Shown: in pieces, positions 30,235-38,948 of the stretch
How positions within the stretch are numbered: the stretch's first letter is position 1
Layout: every line of letters begins with the position of its first letter
Source: Solibacillus faecavium
Lineage (GTDB): Bacteria; Bacillota; Bacilli; Bacillales_A; Planococcaceae
Direction of reading: 5' to 3'
Length of the DNA stretch: 64,000 nt
Assembly: GCF_014836905.1 (NCBI RefSeq)
Contig: NZ_JACSPZ010000002.1
Location: 124,001-188,000, forward strand
Notes under the pieces: model-generated
Databases searched by the model: none
Seen by the model: only the letters and a program-made list of their open reading frames with translations
Told to the model about the DNA's origin: nothing
Position numbers and translations under genes: made by a program

Positions 30235-31041
30235 ATGGCAATTCAAACAAACGACTTAATAAAATACTTTGCTAATACAACAATACAATATGAAGATTTA
30301 TTCGTTACAAGCTTAGGTGTGAATGCACATGATCACAGTCGAAACACGGCACCACTTTTAAATGGACTCGTGATAACACTATCAGGAAGTGCGAATTTTT
30401 CATTGAATGGGCAAGTGTATGCTTTACATAAAGGGGTTATTTTACACGCGGGACCGAATATGGAAATTGATATTTTAGTTACAAGTCAGGAACCGTGGCA
30501 TTATACGGTTATTCATTACAAATCAATGAACAGCACTCAATCAATTAAAACAGGTCATTTTGAAATCGTTACAGGTCAACACCATAAAATGGATTATCTT
30601 GTCCAACAACTGATTCACTTTGAAAAAATACCCGGTGATTTGAATAAGTTGAAGTGCAAATCCTTATTTTTGCAGCTTATAGAGTTCATCGTCATATGTT
30701 CAAAAATGCAAACATCAAACAATGTCGTTGATCAGGCCATTACATTTATGACTGAACATTATACATCATCTATTTCCATTGCAGATATTGCAGAAGAGGT
30801 AGGGTGTGATCGTCGACGTTTAGCTTACTTATTCGACAAGCAAATCGGGATGTCACCAATTCAGTTTTTAACAGAATTTCGTTTGAAGCAAGCGAAAGAA
30901 TTATTGCGAACAACTTCTATACCGATTAAGGATATTGCTGATTTAGTAGGTTATCAAGATGCGTTTTATTTTTGTCGTGTATTTAAAAAACAATATGAGC
31001 AAACGCCGACTAATTTCCGAAAACAATTTTATAGCGATTAA
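30235..31041 (+). CDS. AraC-family activator of the siderophore locus
   Basis: The 268-residue protein has an N-terminal cupin-like sensor region (to ~150) and two helix-turn-helix motifs (~165-265) including ISIADIAEEVGCDRRRLAYLF and IPIKDIADLVGYQDAFYFCRVFKK in separate segments. Position beside a Fur-controlled siderophore operon resembles B. subtilis Btr, which activates feuABC; Btr has an additional siderophore-binding domain that is absent here. The ATG at 30235 follows AAGGG; GTG 30232 is also possible. Confidence 0.88.
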   Translation: MAIQTNDLIKYFANTTIQYEDLFVTSLGVNAHDHSRNTAPLLNGLVITLSGSANFSLNGQVYALHKGVILHAGPNMEIDILVTSQEPWHYTVIHYKSMNSTQSIKTGHFEIVTGQHHKMDYLVQQLIHFEKIPGDLNKLKCKSLFLQLIEFIVICSKMQTSNNVVDQAITFMTEHYTSSISIADIAEEVGCDRRRLAYLFDKQIGMSPIQFLTEFRLKQAKELLRTTSIPIKDIADLVGYQDAFYFCRVFKKQYEQTPTNFRKQFYSD

Positions 31042-31120
31042 GCAAAAGTCCATTTCTATTGTAAAAAACTCCATTTACGTACATACAGCCGTTTGATAAC
31101 ATCAGATTTGTAAATAAAAT

Positions 31121-31139
31121 GATAATGATAATCGTTATC
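31121..31139. promoter_or_regulatory. Fur box upstream of the siderophore-binding lipoprotein
   Basis: GATAATGATAATCGTTATC matches the 19-bp Fur consensus at all but one position. It lies 23 bp before the lipoprotein ATG, where it would block the operon promoter under iron-replete conditions. Confidence 0.92.
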
Positions 31140-31161
31140 AACAAATCAGGAGGAACTAATT

Positions 31162-32145
31162 GTGAAAAAATACCGTACGTTAGTAAGTGCCGCGGCGTTG
31201 GCCTTAATGCTAGCTGCTTGTAATGCAGAAGAAGAGGTGGAATCATCTGAAGCTAATACAGAGCAAGTTTCTAAAGATGATCAATCTGTAGCTGATGAGG
31301 CAACTGTACAAAAAGTATCTTATTTAGGGAACGACTACGATGTGCCAGCGAAAGTAGATACGATTATTGCTGCAAGTTTAGAGGCGATGGAAGATGCTGC
31401 AGTACTTGGTGTTAAACCTGCAGGCGTTATTTCAAATGATGGTAAGACAATTCCTAAATACTTGGAAGCTGATTTAGCCGGAGCAACGGTTGTCGGTTCG
31501 AAAAAAGAGCCGAATACAGAGGCAATGCTTTCTTTAAACCCGGATGTAATTTTAGGGACAAGCAAATGGGATGAAGCGCAAATGACAAACTATAACAAAA
31601 TCGCGACAACATTCCCGTATTCGCATATTTCTACAAACTGGAAAGAAAATCTCCTGTTATTCGGACAATTAGCGGGTAAGGAAGCAGAAGCGCAAAAAGC
31701 ACTGGAAGACTATGAAACAACTCTAGCCAATACGAAAGAAACTATTGCCAGCAGTGATTTAAAAGATAAAAAAGTGTTGATTATCCGAGTACGTGGCGGC
31801 TTGGCGGTATACCCAGCAGGTGTTTATTTAAACCCTTCCATCTATGAAGATTTTGGTTTTAGTGTCCCAGAAGAATTAAATGCAATCGAAGCACAAACGG
31901 TTATTACATATGAAACATTAGCTGAGTGGAACCCGGATATGATTTTCCTGCAATATGCAGATGATGAAAATAAAGAAACGCCAGAATTATTAAAAGAGAT
32001 TTTGGATAACCCGATTTTCAGCAGTACAACTGCCGCAAAAACGAATAATGTGCATGTCAATCTGATTGATGCAATGGCACAAGGGGGAACAGCCTGGTCA
32101 AAAATCAATTTCCTAAAAGCGTTTAATGAAAACGTATTAAAATAA
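31162..32145 (+). CDS. Iron-siderophore binding lipoprotein
   Basis: The 327-residue lipoprotein (lipobox LMLAAC, followed by an acidic linker) has a class III binding fold: N lobe with VDTIIAASLEAMEDAAVLGVKPAG in parts, SLNPDVILG, and C lobe with YETLAEWNPDMIFL. It resembles FeuA/YfiY-type proteins that deliver ferric hydroxamate or catecholate siderophores. A near-perfect Fur box precedes it, AGGAGG serves as ribosome site, and permeases and ATPase follow. Confidence 0.92.
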   Translation: MKKYRTLVSAAALALMLAACNAEEEVESSEANTEQVSKDDQSVADEATVQKVSYLGNDYDVPAKVDTIIAASLEAMEDAAVLGVKPAGVISNDGKTIPKYLEADLAGATVVGSKKEPNTEAMLSLNPDVILGTSKWDEAQMTNYNKIATTFPYSHISTNWKENLLLFGQLAGKEAEAQKALEDYETTLANTKETIASSDLKDKKVLIIRVRGGLAVYPAGVYLNPSIYEDFGFSVPEELNAIEAQTVITYETLAEWNPDMIFLQYADDENKETPELLKEILDNPIFSSTTAAKTNNVHVNLIDAMAQGGTAWSKINFLKAFNENVLK

Positions 32146-32214
32146 GCTGGATTCACTTAAAGCGTTTGCTTGTATGGGTAGTTAGAACTGCCTCATAAAA
32201 AGTGGGTGCAGGGG

Positions 32215-32257
32215 GCTGTCCGAAATGATTTCCGGGCAGCTTCTTTCTTTTATTTTT
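32215..32257 (+). terminator. Attenuating terminator between binding protein and permease genes
   Basis: GCTGTCCG pairs with CGGGCAGC (one G-U pair) with an AAAT/ATTT extension, followed by a T-rich stretch. Such intra-operon hairpins commonly give a high ratio of binding protein to permease transcript. Confidence 0.7.
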
Positions 32258-32276
32258 TCAAAGGAGGCCATTATTT

Positions 32277-33287
32277 TTGAAAAATTCCTATAGGCATTTC
32301 ATTTTATTTTCAATAATAATGCCAATTTTAATAGTAATTGTGGCAATTCTATCGATCTCAATGGGTACGAAATCGATTCCAATTGAAACGATTATAGAAG
32401 CAATTATCCAATATGATGAAGAAAATATAGATCACCAAATTATTTGGTCAGGACGGGTTCCACGAGCGCTTGCTGTCTTATTTGTCGGTGCATTTTTAGC
32501 AGCAGCTGGTGCCCTTATGCAGGGAGTTACTCGAAATTTTCTTGCCTCGCCATCGATAATGGGTGTAACAGATGGTTCTGCCTTTTTCATAACGATGGCA
32601 TTCGTGTTTTTACCGGGTCTATCAAGCTTTAATTTAGTATTGCTATCAATGCTTGGCTCACTGTTTGGCGGTGCACTCGTTTTTGGGTTTGCTTCCATTA
32701 TCAAAAACGGGTTATCCCCTGTAAGATTAGCCATTATCGGTACGGTAATTGGTACATTTATTAGCAGTATAGGAACGGCAATCGCCATGTACTATCAAAT
32801 CTCACAAACGGTCACAATGTGGTATAACTCGAAAGTACATATGGTTGAAATGGAGTTAGTGTTTTTATGTGTACCGATTGGATTAATTGGGCTTATATTA
32901 ACGATAGTATTAGCTCGTGCTGTTACAATAACCGCACTTGGTGAAGATGTGGCGGTTGGCTTAGGGCAAAATACGCGTACTGTAAAAATACTTAGCATGC
33001 TAGCTGTTGCCATTTTAACGGGTACCGCCGTAGCTCTTGTCGGAAAAATTGCATTTGTTGGGTTAGTCGTACCGCATATTGTACGAATGTTAATGGGGGT
33101 AGATTATCGCGTAATTATTCCTTGTTCTGCCGTGGTGGGCGCATTCTTCTTAGCCGCATGTGATTTAATTAGCCGATACATAAATTTCCCATACGAAACT
33201 CCAATTGGCGTCATTACTGCAATCATTGGCGTGCCATTTTTCTTATATTTGATTCGTCGAAAAGGCGGTGAAAAATATGCAGCATAA
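32277..33287 (+). CDS. FecCD-family siderophore permease
   Basis: The 336-residue protein has about nine or ten helices. Family motifs include SGRVPRALAVLFVGAFLAAAGALMQG in parts, NFLASPSIMGVTDG, and VAIAVGLVVPHIVRML-like segment FVGLVVPHIVRML near the ATPase contact. The TTG start at 32277 is chosen because AAAGGAGG sits 8 bases upstream. It overlaps the following permease gene by a few codons, so the two halves of the channel are coupled. Confidence 0.92.
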   Translation: MKNSYRHFILFSIIMPILIVIVAILSISMGTKSIPIETIIEAIIQYDEENIDHQIIWSGRVPRALAVLFVGAFLAAAGALMQGVTRNFLASPSIMGVTDGSAFFITMAFVFLPGLSSFNLVLLSMLGSLFGGALVFGFASIIKNGLSPVRLAIIGTVIGTFISSIGTAIAMYYQISQTVTMWYNSKVHMVEMELVFLCVPIGLIGLILTIVLARAVTITALGEDVAVGLGQNTRTVKILSMLAVAILTGTAVALVGKIAFVGLVVPHIVRMLMGVDYRVIIPCSAVVGAFFLAACDLISRYINFPYETPIGVITAIIGVPFFLYLIRRKGGEKYAA

Positions 33288-34299
33288 AAAATGGTTGTTT
33301 ATGAGCGGTACATTAATACTTCTCCTTCTTTTAGCTATGTATATTCATTTAACGAGCGGTGCATTTGCAATGACTACTCCGGAAGTTATTAAAACTTTGC
33401 TGCGTATTGAGTCAACAGCGCAATTTGATTTAGTAATATTTGATTTTCGTTTGCCTCGAATTATAACAGCAGCATTAGTTGGAATGGGTCTTGCTATGGT
33501 TGGTGTCGTGCTCCAGGGTATTACTAAAAATGCACTTGCTGATCCCGGCATTATTGGAATCAATGCAGGGGCGGGTTGTGCCATTGTAATCTTTATGTTC
33601 TTTTTCCAGGTGGAATTAGTAAACGTTGAAATAAATAGTCTGTTAAAAATATTGATTGTCCCGTTATTTGGTTTCGTAGGAGGCGCCATTGCAGCTGCTA
33701 TTATTCTGGCCATTTCGTATAAACAAGGACGTATGGATATGCAAAAGCTTATATTGACGGGTATTGCGATTAATACAGGTTTTAGTGCAATCACCCTTTT
33801 TTGGTCGTTAAAAATGGATGAGGGAGATTATCAGGCTGCAGCCATTTGGATGAATGGCTCGATCTATAATTCCAATTGGTATTTTGTAAGTGCGATGCTT
33901 CCATGGCTTATCATATTGGGGATCTATATTTATAGAAAGGCCTATTTGCTCGATTATTTTCAGTTGGAAGAAGAGACGGTTTTGAGTCTAGGTATTTCAC
34001 TTGAAAAAGAAAAAGTGAAGTTATTACTTGCAAGTGTTGGCCTAGTAAGTGCGTGTGTATCGGTTTCCGGCAGTATTGGTTTTATTGGATTAATGGCACC
34101 GCATATAGCGCGCCAGCTTGTCGGAATTCATCACAGGTATATGATGCCGGTAAGCCTTTTTATAGGGGCTATTTTACTTGTGTTTTCAGATTATATTGCC
34201 AAAACGGTTTTTTCTCCTGTAGAACTTTCGGTTGGTATTGTCGTGTCCCTCGTTGGCATTCCGTATTTCTTATATTTATTAGTAAAATCGAAAGGGTGA
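33277..34299 (+). CDS. FecCD-family siderophore permease, second subunit
   Basis: A 340-residue partner of the preceding permease. It shows RLPRIITAALVGMGLAMVG, QGITKNALADPGIIGINAGA (in two parts) and FIGLMAPHIARQLVG. I start at ATG 33277, preceded by AAGGCGG; the GTG at 33268 lies within that site. The pair should form the channel loaded by the lipoprotein at 31162. Confidence 0.92.
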   Translation: MQHKKWLFMSGTLILLLLLAMYIHLTSGAFAMTTPEVIKTLLRIESTAQFDLVIFDFRLPRIITAALVGMGLAMVGVVLQGITKNALADPGIIGINAGAGCAIVIFMFFFQVELVNVEINSLLKILIVPLFGFVGGAIAAAIILAISYKQGRMDMQKLILTGIAINTGFSAITLFWSLKMDEGDYQAAAIWMNGSIYNSNWYFVSAMLPWLIILGIYIYRKAYLLDYFQLEEETVLSLGISLEKEKVKLLLASVGLVSACVSVSGSIGFIGLMAPHIARQLVGIHHRYMMPVSLFIGAILLVFSDYIAKTVFSPVELSVGIVVSLVGIPYFLYLLVKSKG

Positions 34300-34305
34300 G
34301 GCGTT

Positions 34306-35091
34306 ATGTATGCATTTCAAGTCGAAAGATTAACTACAGGTTATGAAAATACGCGAATTATCGAGAATTTAAATGTATCAATCCAAACAGGGAAGATTAC
34401 GACGATTATTGGACCGAATGGATGCGGAAAATCTACTTTCCTGAAAACGATTGGGCGCATTTTAAAAAAGGAATGCGGTGATATTTTCCTTCAAGATGAG
34501 AATATGAATACGATGTCGACAAAGGAAATAGCAAAAAAACTGGCCTTATTAGCACAATCACCTGCTGCTCCAGGGCAGTTAAAAGTACATGAGCTGATTG
34601 CTTACGGTCGCTATCCACATCGGAAAAATGTTGGGCGTCTTACGAAAGAAGACATAGATAAAATTAATTGGGCGATGGTAGTGACACATACAGAGGAGTT
34701 TCGGGACCGAGAACTAGCGGCATTATCCGGAGGGCAACGTCAACGTGTTTGGCTGGCGATGGCATTGGCACAAGAGACGGATATTTTACTGCTAGACGAG
34801 CCGACAACATATTTAGATATGGCACACCAGCTTGAAGTGTTGGAAATTGTGCAGCAGCTCAATAAAAATTTTGGTTGTACCATTATTATGGTGCTACATG
34901 ATTTAAACCATGCGGCACGGTTTTCGGATGAACTCATTGTTATGAGAAAAGGCAAAGTGCTTCATACCGGCACACCAGTGCAAATAATGACTACAGAAGT
35001 TTTAAAAGAAGTTTTCCAAATTGATGCTAAAATTTTAGTCGATACGGAGCATCAAGTGCCAGTCTGCTTTTCTTATAATTTAATGAAATAG
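34306..35091 (+). CDS. Siderophore ABC transporter ATPase
   Basis: The 261-residue FecE/FhuC/YusV-type ATPase has Walker A GPNGCGKS, Q-loop LAQSP, signature LSGGQRQRVWLAMALAQ, Walker B ILLLDEPTTYLD and switch His in VLHDLNHAARF. It lies 6 bases after the permease gene, completing the uptake system. Confidence 0.94.
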   Translation: MYAFQVERLTTGYENTRIIENLNVSIQTGKITTIIGPNGCGKSTFLKTIGRILKKECGDIFLQDENMNTMSTKEIAKKLALLAQSPAAPGQLKVHELIAYGRYPHRKNVGRLTKEDIDKINWAMVVTHTEEFRDRELAALSGGQRQRVWLAMALAQETDILLLDEPTTYLDMAHQLEVLEIVQQLNKNFGCTIIMVLHDLNHAARFSDELIVMRKGKVLHTGTPVQIMTTEVLKEVFQIDAKILVDTEHQVPVCFSYNLMK

Positions 35092-35100
35092 GTGAATACA

Positions 35101-35832
35101 ATGCAATCAAACTATAATAACTATCCTTATATATTGGATATTTATGTACCGGACGAAGCTCCTCCTGCAAATGGCTTTTCTGTGATTATTGTGTTGGATG
35201 GAACACGCTATAGTAAGCTATTCCATGAAACAGTAACAAACCAAATCCGCAATCGTGTGAAGACGAACATAGAGCCTGCAGTTATTGTAGGAATTGGGCA
35301 TCAGGAACAAGATATTCCAAAACAGCGATTTTATGATTTTACTGCCCCTGCAGCAGAGTATCATTTTCCAGTGCGCCGAGGTAGAGCAATGAAAGAAGTA
35401 CCGGCTGGCGGCGCGGAATATTTCATGGATTATCTTATGCATCAAATTATCCCGATGCTTCTTGAGAAATACACGATAAACAAAAATAAAATCTCCATTT
35501 ATGGCCATTCATTAGGTGGACTGTTCGTGCTGTGGAGCTATTTAACTTATCCTAATGTATTTTTTAAATATGCTGCAATAAGTCCATCGATTTGGTGGAA
35601 TAACCATGAGATAGTAACCCGATTGAAACAAGTAGAACATAGTTATACTGCGCCTTTATATATATCTGTAGGGGGCAATGAAGGCGATATGGTAGTCGAT
35701 GCCGAAAGCTTCTATACAAAAGCAATTCAAAAGGGAATTAACAGTGAGTTTTTTATATCAGAAGGTGAAAATCATGCATCTGTCATTCCAACGACATTAA
35801 GCCGAGTTTTACGCTTTTTAAAATCAAACTGA
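35101..35832 (+). CDS. Siderophore esterase-like alpha/beta hydrolase
   Basis: The 243-residue Fes/IroE/BesA-like esterase has the nucleophile elbow GHSLGG, an acidic residue after ISVGGNEGDMVVD, and a C-terminal His in GENHASVIP. In the feu-type context it would hydrolyse an imported ferric tri-lactone siderophore to release iron. ATG 35101 is spaced correctly from AGGTG; GTG 35092 directly abuts the ATPase stop. No signal peptide, so it acts in the cytoplasm. Confidence 0.87.
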   Translation: MQSNYNNYPYILDIYVPDEAPPANGFSVIIVLDGTRYSKLFHETVTNQIRNRVKTNIEPAVIVGIGHQEQDIPKQRFYDFTAPAAEYHFPVRRGRAMKEVPAGGAEYFMDYLMHQIIPMLLEKYTINKNKISIYGHSLGGLFVLWSYLTYPNVFFKYAAISPSIWWNNHEIVTRLKQVEHSYTAPLYISVGGNEGDMVVDAESFYTKAIQKGINSEFFISEGENHASVIPTTLSRVLRFLKSN

Positions 35833-35863
35833 TTGAACGAAAGGCTTTTCTTTTAGAAGGCTT

Positions 35864-36252
35864 CAGACTGTAGAAAAACTCTTAAAAAAGTGTGTGTATA
35901 AAAATTAAATTAACATTAAACCGTTGATTTCCATTCCGGGACCGATGCTTTCCCCGGGCACGGCTCCAGCTAACTAAATGGTGCCTACAACGGCAGGCAC
36001 CATTTAGTGGATCTTCCGCACGTGCGGTTCCCGGTGGAGTCACGGTCCCTCCATTCCAATCAACTTATTAATCCCTTTAAATAAAGTGAGGTACGATATC
36101 TACGATGACTAGCAATCAATTCAATGAACGTGAACAACATGAAATAGGGACGATTGAATAATTTGTTCCTGCTATGCATCTAGTTAAAATTTATAATAAA
36201 AAGATAAAAGGTTTCGGGAAACGAACGCTCGTGATCTTTTGTCGACAATCTG
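35864..36252 (+). repeat. Element A, copy 2: 389 bp between duplicated hairpins
   Basis: Starts CAGACTGTAGAA and ends GTCGACAATCTG; the central palindrome (about 35923-36070) and the right part with AAAATTTATAATAAAAAG match copy 1. The flanks 35841-35863 and 36253-36275 are near-identical copies of an AAGGC...TTTCTTTT...AAGGCTT hairpin that is unrelated to the copy 1 flank; only the right one has the T run. Confidence 0.75.
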
Positions 36253-36282
36253 AGGCCTTTCTTTTAAAGGCTTTTTTTATTG
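36253..36282 (+). terminator. Terminator at the right flank of element A copy 2
   Basis: GGCCTTT pairs with AAAGGC around CTTTT, followed by seven T. It is the probable original terminator of the siderophore operon. Confidence 0.7.
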
Positions 36283-36420
36283 TCTTTTTTAATCACAAAA
36301 AAGTATTAATTGTACAGCTAGTTATGCAAAATGTTTTTATACAGCTTATTAAGGGAAAAGATAAACTACCAAGTTCCTAACAATGTTTAGGGCTTTTGAA
36401 ATCAGTAGGAGGAATGCATG

Positions 36421-36672
36421 ATGGGAAACAAAGAATTTGAAACGAATAAAGAATCATACAACCGATTACCGGATGAACGAGACGATCGAAAAGTGAAAAA
36501 GTTTGATGAGACAAAGCATGTAAATGTTCAAAATGAATCAATAAAAGATGACCTATTATTAAAGACAAATAAAGAGTCTTATAATCGCTTACCAGATGAG
36601 CGTGATGATGAAGAAATGGAAAGCTACGATGAACGAAGTCATGTAGATGGTAATGAGGAAAAAAAAAAGTAG
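36421..36672 (+). CDS. Tandem-repeat charged protein, 5' part ending at an A10 tract
   Basis: An 83-codon frame with AGGAGG 8 bases upstream. It contains two units starting NKESYNRLPDERDD, the second continuing EEMESYDERSHV. It ends in a run of lysines at a tract of ten A (36659-36668) followed by TAG. In the -1 frame the same repeats continue for another ~100 residues, so this is the front part of a longer, very hydrophilic and probably disordered repeat protein. No signal peptide. Function unknown. Confidence 0.75.
   Translation: MGNKEFETNKESYNRLPDERDDRKVKKFDETKHVNVQNESIKDDLLLKTNKESYNRLPDERDDEEMESYDERSHVDGNEEKKK
36659..36668 (+). other. A10 tract with -1 slippery site
   Basis: Ten consecutive A followed by G include the heptamer A-AAA-AAG. 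A -1 ribosomal shift, an extra A in the transcript, or an A11 allele would join the two halves of the repeat protein. Confidence 0.7.
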
Positions 36673-36980
36673 AAACCGTTAAGGAGTCGTATAACCGATT
36701 ACCGGATGAACGGAATGATGAAGAAATGAAAAATTATAACGAACGAAGTCACGTAGAAGCACCAGAGCAAGATAAAAGTATTGTAACCGTTAAGGAATCG
36801 TACAATCGATTACCGGATGAACGGAATGATGAAGAAATGAAAAATTATAACGAACGAAGCCATGTAGAAGAAGTTCAGGATAAAGAATTGATAACTGAGA
36901 AAGAATCCTATAATCGCCTGCCGGATGAACCAGTGCAGGAAACTTCTGTCCATGAACAATATAAAAGCGGAAATGCTTAA
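36669..36980 (+). pseudogene. Tandem-repeat charged protein, 3' part in the -1 frame
   Basis: The frame opens after a TGA at 36654 and runs VETVKESYNRLPDERNDEEM, then a second KESYNRLPDERNDEEM copy and a final KESYNRLPDEP, ending at GNA. It has no good ribosome site at its first ATG (36726), so it is probably translated only as a frameshift or slippage product of the preceding frame. The joined product would be about 186 residues with five repeats. Listed as broken, but intact expression by slippage is plausible. Confidence 0.6.
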
Positions 36981-36985
36981 ATTTC

Positions 36986-37018
36986 AAAGGCATCGGGTGA
37001 AATATTCCCGATGCCTTT
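36986..37018. terminator. Terminator after the repeat protein
   Basis: AAAGGCATCGGG pairs perfectly with CCCGATGCCTTT; usable in both directions. Confidence 0.8.
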
Positions 37019-37027
37019 AATATGCTG

Positions 37028-37285
37028 TTATTTATTTTTCATCTGATACCAACTAAATATCATTGCAAGGAAGCTAACACTAAATAAAATACCTCCAATG
37101 ACTAGAGAAGCGTTTGCGTAGCTCGTCTTCATGAAAAAATATTCCTCGGTATCCATGATTCCGCCATTTGATTGAAGCCAAACAGAGCCGAAAGCATTTG
37201 CGAAATGACCATTAAATACAATGAATACTATACCAATAATTGCAAAAATCATGCATAATTTTAGTAAATCATTGTTTTTATTCAT
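37028..37285 (-). CDS. Small two-helix membrane protein
   Basis: The 85-residue product has hydrophobic segments at about 7-28 and 56-78, separated by a polar loop (WLQSNGGIMDTEEYFFMK). ATG 37285 is spaced from GAGGTG; the GTG at 37294 overlaps it. Family not recognised. Its 3' end faces the repeat protein gene. Confidence 0.7.
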   Translation of the reverse strand: MNKNNDLLKLCMIFAIIGIVFIVFNGHFANAFGSVWLQSNGGIMDTEEYFFMKTSYANASLVIGGILFSVSFLAMIFSWYQMKNK

Positions 37286-37307
37286 TCCATACACCTCACT
37301 TCCATTT

Positions 37308-37961
37308 TTAATGCTGTCTATCTATAATATCAAGAATATGTATAAACTGTTCGACAATAAAATGAGCCTTTATTATTTCGGCAAGTTGTGCAAAATCAAA
37401 GTTTACTGCTATAGATGTTAAATTGTTATCGATTGCTGCATTGATATCTGAGGCACGGTCGCCGATAACATAGCCACTGTTTATTTGCTGTTCTTCCATA
37501 ATGTGCTGTACTAAAGAGGATTTGTTATTTGTATCAATACAGTCAATGCTGTAAACTCCTTTAATCCATCGATCTAAACGGTACTGCGCTACAATTGCCT
37601 GTAAATAAGCCGTTTGTCCATTACTCGCAATATATAAAGGATAATGTTCACTCAACTTTTGTAACGTAGGGAGGACATCCGGATATAATGCACCGTTTCC
37701 TCGCTGTATTTGCTCAATAAGCGCTAATTGAAAATGGTCATTACTTTGTTCGCGAACTTCGTTGGAATGATTCGGACATAAAGTTTCCCATACGACATTT
37801 AATGGGACGCCCATTATTTGACGGTACTGTTCGATAGGTGTATCACCTGACCAAAGTCCGTTTTCACGTAAATATTCAAAAGTCTGTTTCAATGCGGATT
37901 CTAAAATAAGATTCGTTTGAAATAATGTTCCGTCCATATCAAAAATAATTGCTGTTTGCAT
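37308..37961 (-). CDS. HAD-family phosphatase
   Basis: The 217-residue protein carries HAD motif I FDMDGTLFQ at the start, motif II in LYIASNGQ, and motif III/IV with YVIGDRASDINAA. It resembles phosphoglycolate phosphatase/beta-phosphoglucomutase-type enzymes; the substrate is not predictable. ATG 37961 is preceded by AGAGGAAG; the frame is open upstream to 38006. It starts one base after the preceding DUF5412 gene ends, so the two form an operon. Confidence 0.88.
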   Translation of the reverse strand: MQTAIIFDMDGTLFQTNLILESALKQTFEYLRENGLWSGDTPIEQYRQIMGVPLNVVWETLCPNHSNEVREQSNDHFQLALIEQIQRGNGALYPDVLPTLQKLSEHYPLYIASNGQTAYLQAIVAQYRLDRWIKGVYSIDCIDTNNKSSLVQHIMEEQQINSGYVIGDRASDINAAIDNNLTSIAVNFDFAQLAEIIKAHFIVEQFIHILDIIDRQH

Positions 37962-37962
37962 C

Positions 37963-38514
37963 TTATCTTCCTCTCTCTGGCACTTGATAACCGTAAGTGT
38001 CTCCATTTTTTAAATTCAGTTCATGACCATTAATAATAACAATGTCATCTGTAAGCCACTGAACATTCGCTTCTTCTCCATGCCGTTCATAGTAGATTTG
38101 TTTTTTAAAGCCTAAAGGACCATCAAGTTCAGCACGAATACCGAACGTTCCCATCGCACCTGCATCAAATGCGTAAAAATCAAGCGTGTAATTTCTGTTT
38201 GGTGAATTGGAAGTGAATAAATGTTCTGCACCACCAACTGAAAAAATGAGGATTTTCAATGCAAAATAAACTAGAATAAGTCCCGTGAAAATAAAGGAAA
38301 TTGTGTTAATGAAAATAGCGATAATTTTTTTAGAGAGGTTAAGCTGTTTAAACTCTTTTATTAGAATATAAATGACTATTACAAAGCAAATGTTCAGTAC
38401 AATCAGGGTCATATTGGAATATGTCCATAATGTATTCATTATCAAATAAAAGCAAAAAAACAAAAATGCAATGCTTGAACAAAATATCGCAACCGCCGAA
38501 TAAAAATTACGCAA
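37963..38514 (-). CDS. Membrane protein with DUF5412-like domain
   Basis: The 183-residue product has three N-terminal membrane helices (about 7-27, 36-52, 66-92) and an extracytoplasmic domain with SPNRNYTLDFYAFDAGAMG, a RAEL strand and DDIVIINGHELNL, resembling DUF5412 proteins of Bacillus. Function unknown. Upstream partner of the HAD gene. Confidence 0.75.
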   Translation of the reverse strand: MRNFYSAVAIFCSSIAFLFFCFYLIMNTLWTYSNMTLIVLNICFVIVIYILIKEFKQLNLSKKIIAIFINTISFIFTGLILVYFALKILIFSVGGAEHLFTSNSPNRNYTLDFYAFDAGAMGTFGIRAELDGPLGFKKQIYYERHGEEANVQWLTDDIVIINGHELNLKNGDTYGYQVPERGR

Positions 38515-38948
38515 ATAAGCACCTCTTATATGGAAAATAATGTTTTAAATGAGGACGGCAATAGGGGAGGAAGGTTGCATAATGCCACATTTTAAAATTT
38601 AGTGGTAGGATACATATGACTAAAATTAGGCAAGGATTTACTTGATTTAGAAGGAAAAGTAGTTGTTCGGAGTGAAGGCGGCGACTCCTAGGGGACAAGC
38701 AAAATTTATTTTGCGACGAGTAATCGCAGGAGCACGTGGGAGAGACTTAAGGAACAAAAGCTAAAAACGCCACGTCCTGTGGCAACGCTTTTGTGACCAA
38801 CTTCCTGTTGGCCTCGTGCCCCCAGGAAAGCGTCCGCCGTAACGGAGAACAACGGCTACTAAGGTGAAAAAACAGTCCAAATTTTACTTATCGTAAACTT
38901 GGACTGCTTTTGATTTTGAGGAGGTTATGTTCCAGCCTCGCATGTAAA
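38515..38948. repeat. Element B, copy 1 region
   Basis: The core 38661-38855 starts AGTTGTTCGGAGTGAAGGCGG and ends near GGAGAACAACGGCT, with short inverted ends and an internal GTCCGCC/GGCGGCGAC arm pair. It matches 47022-47130 almost exactly apart from an internal ~85-bp insertion holding AAAAGC...GCTTTT and CCACGTCCTGTGG hairpins. AT-rich homology extends on both sides. No gene is supported in this 434-bp gap. Confidence 0.65.
38872..38911. terminator. Terminator hairpin at the right of element B copy 1
   Basis: CAGTCCAA with TTGGACTG plus an inner TTTAC/GTAAA pair, followed by T-rich DNA; on the minus strand an A/T run is also present. Confidence 0.7.

Noticed and set aside
36174-36380. 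68-codon frame overlapping element A copy 2
   Set aside because: Runs through the repeat end and a terminator; no ribosome site.
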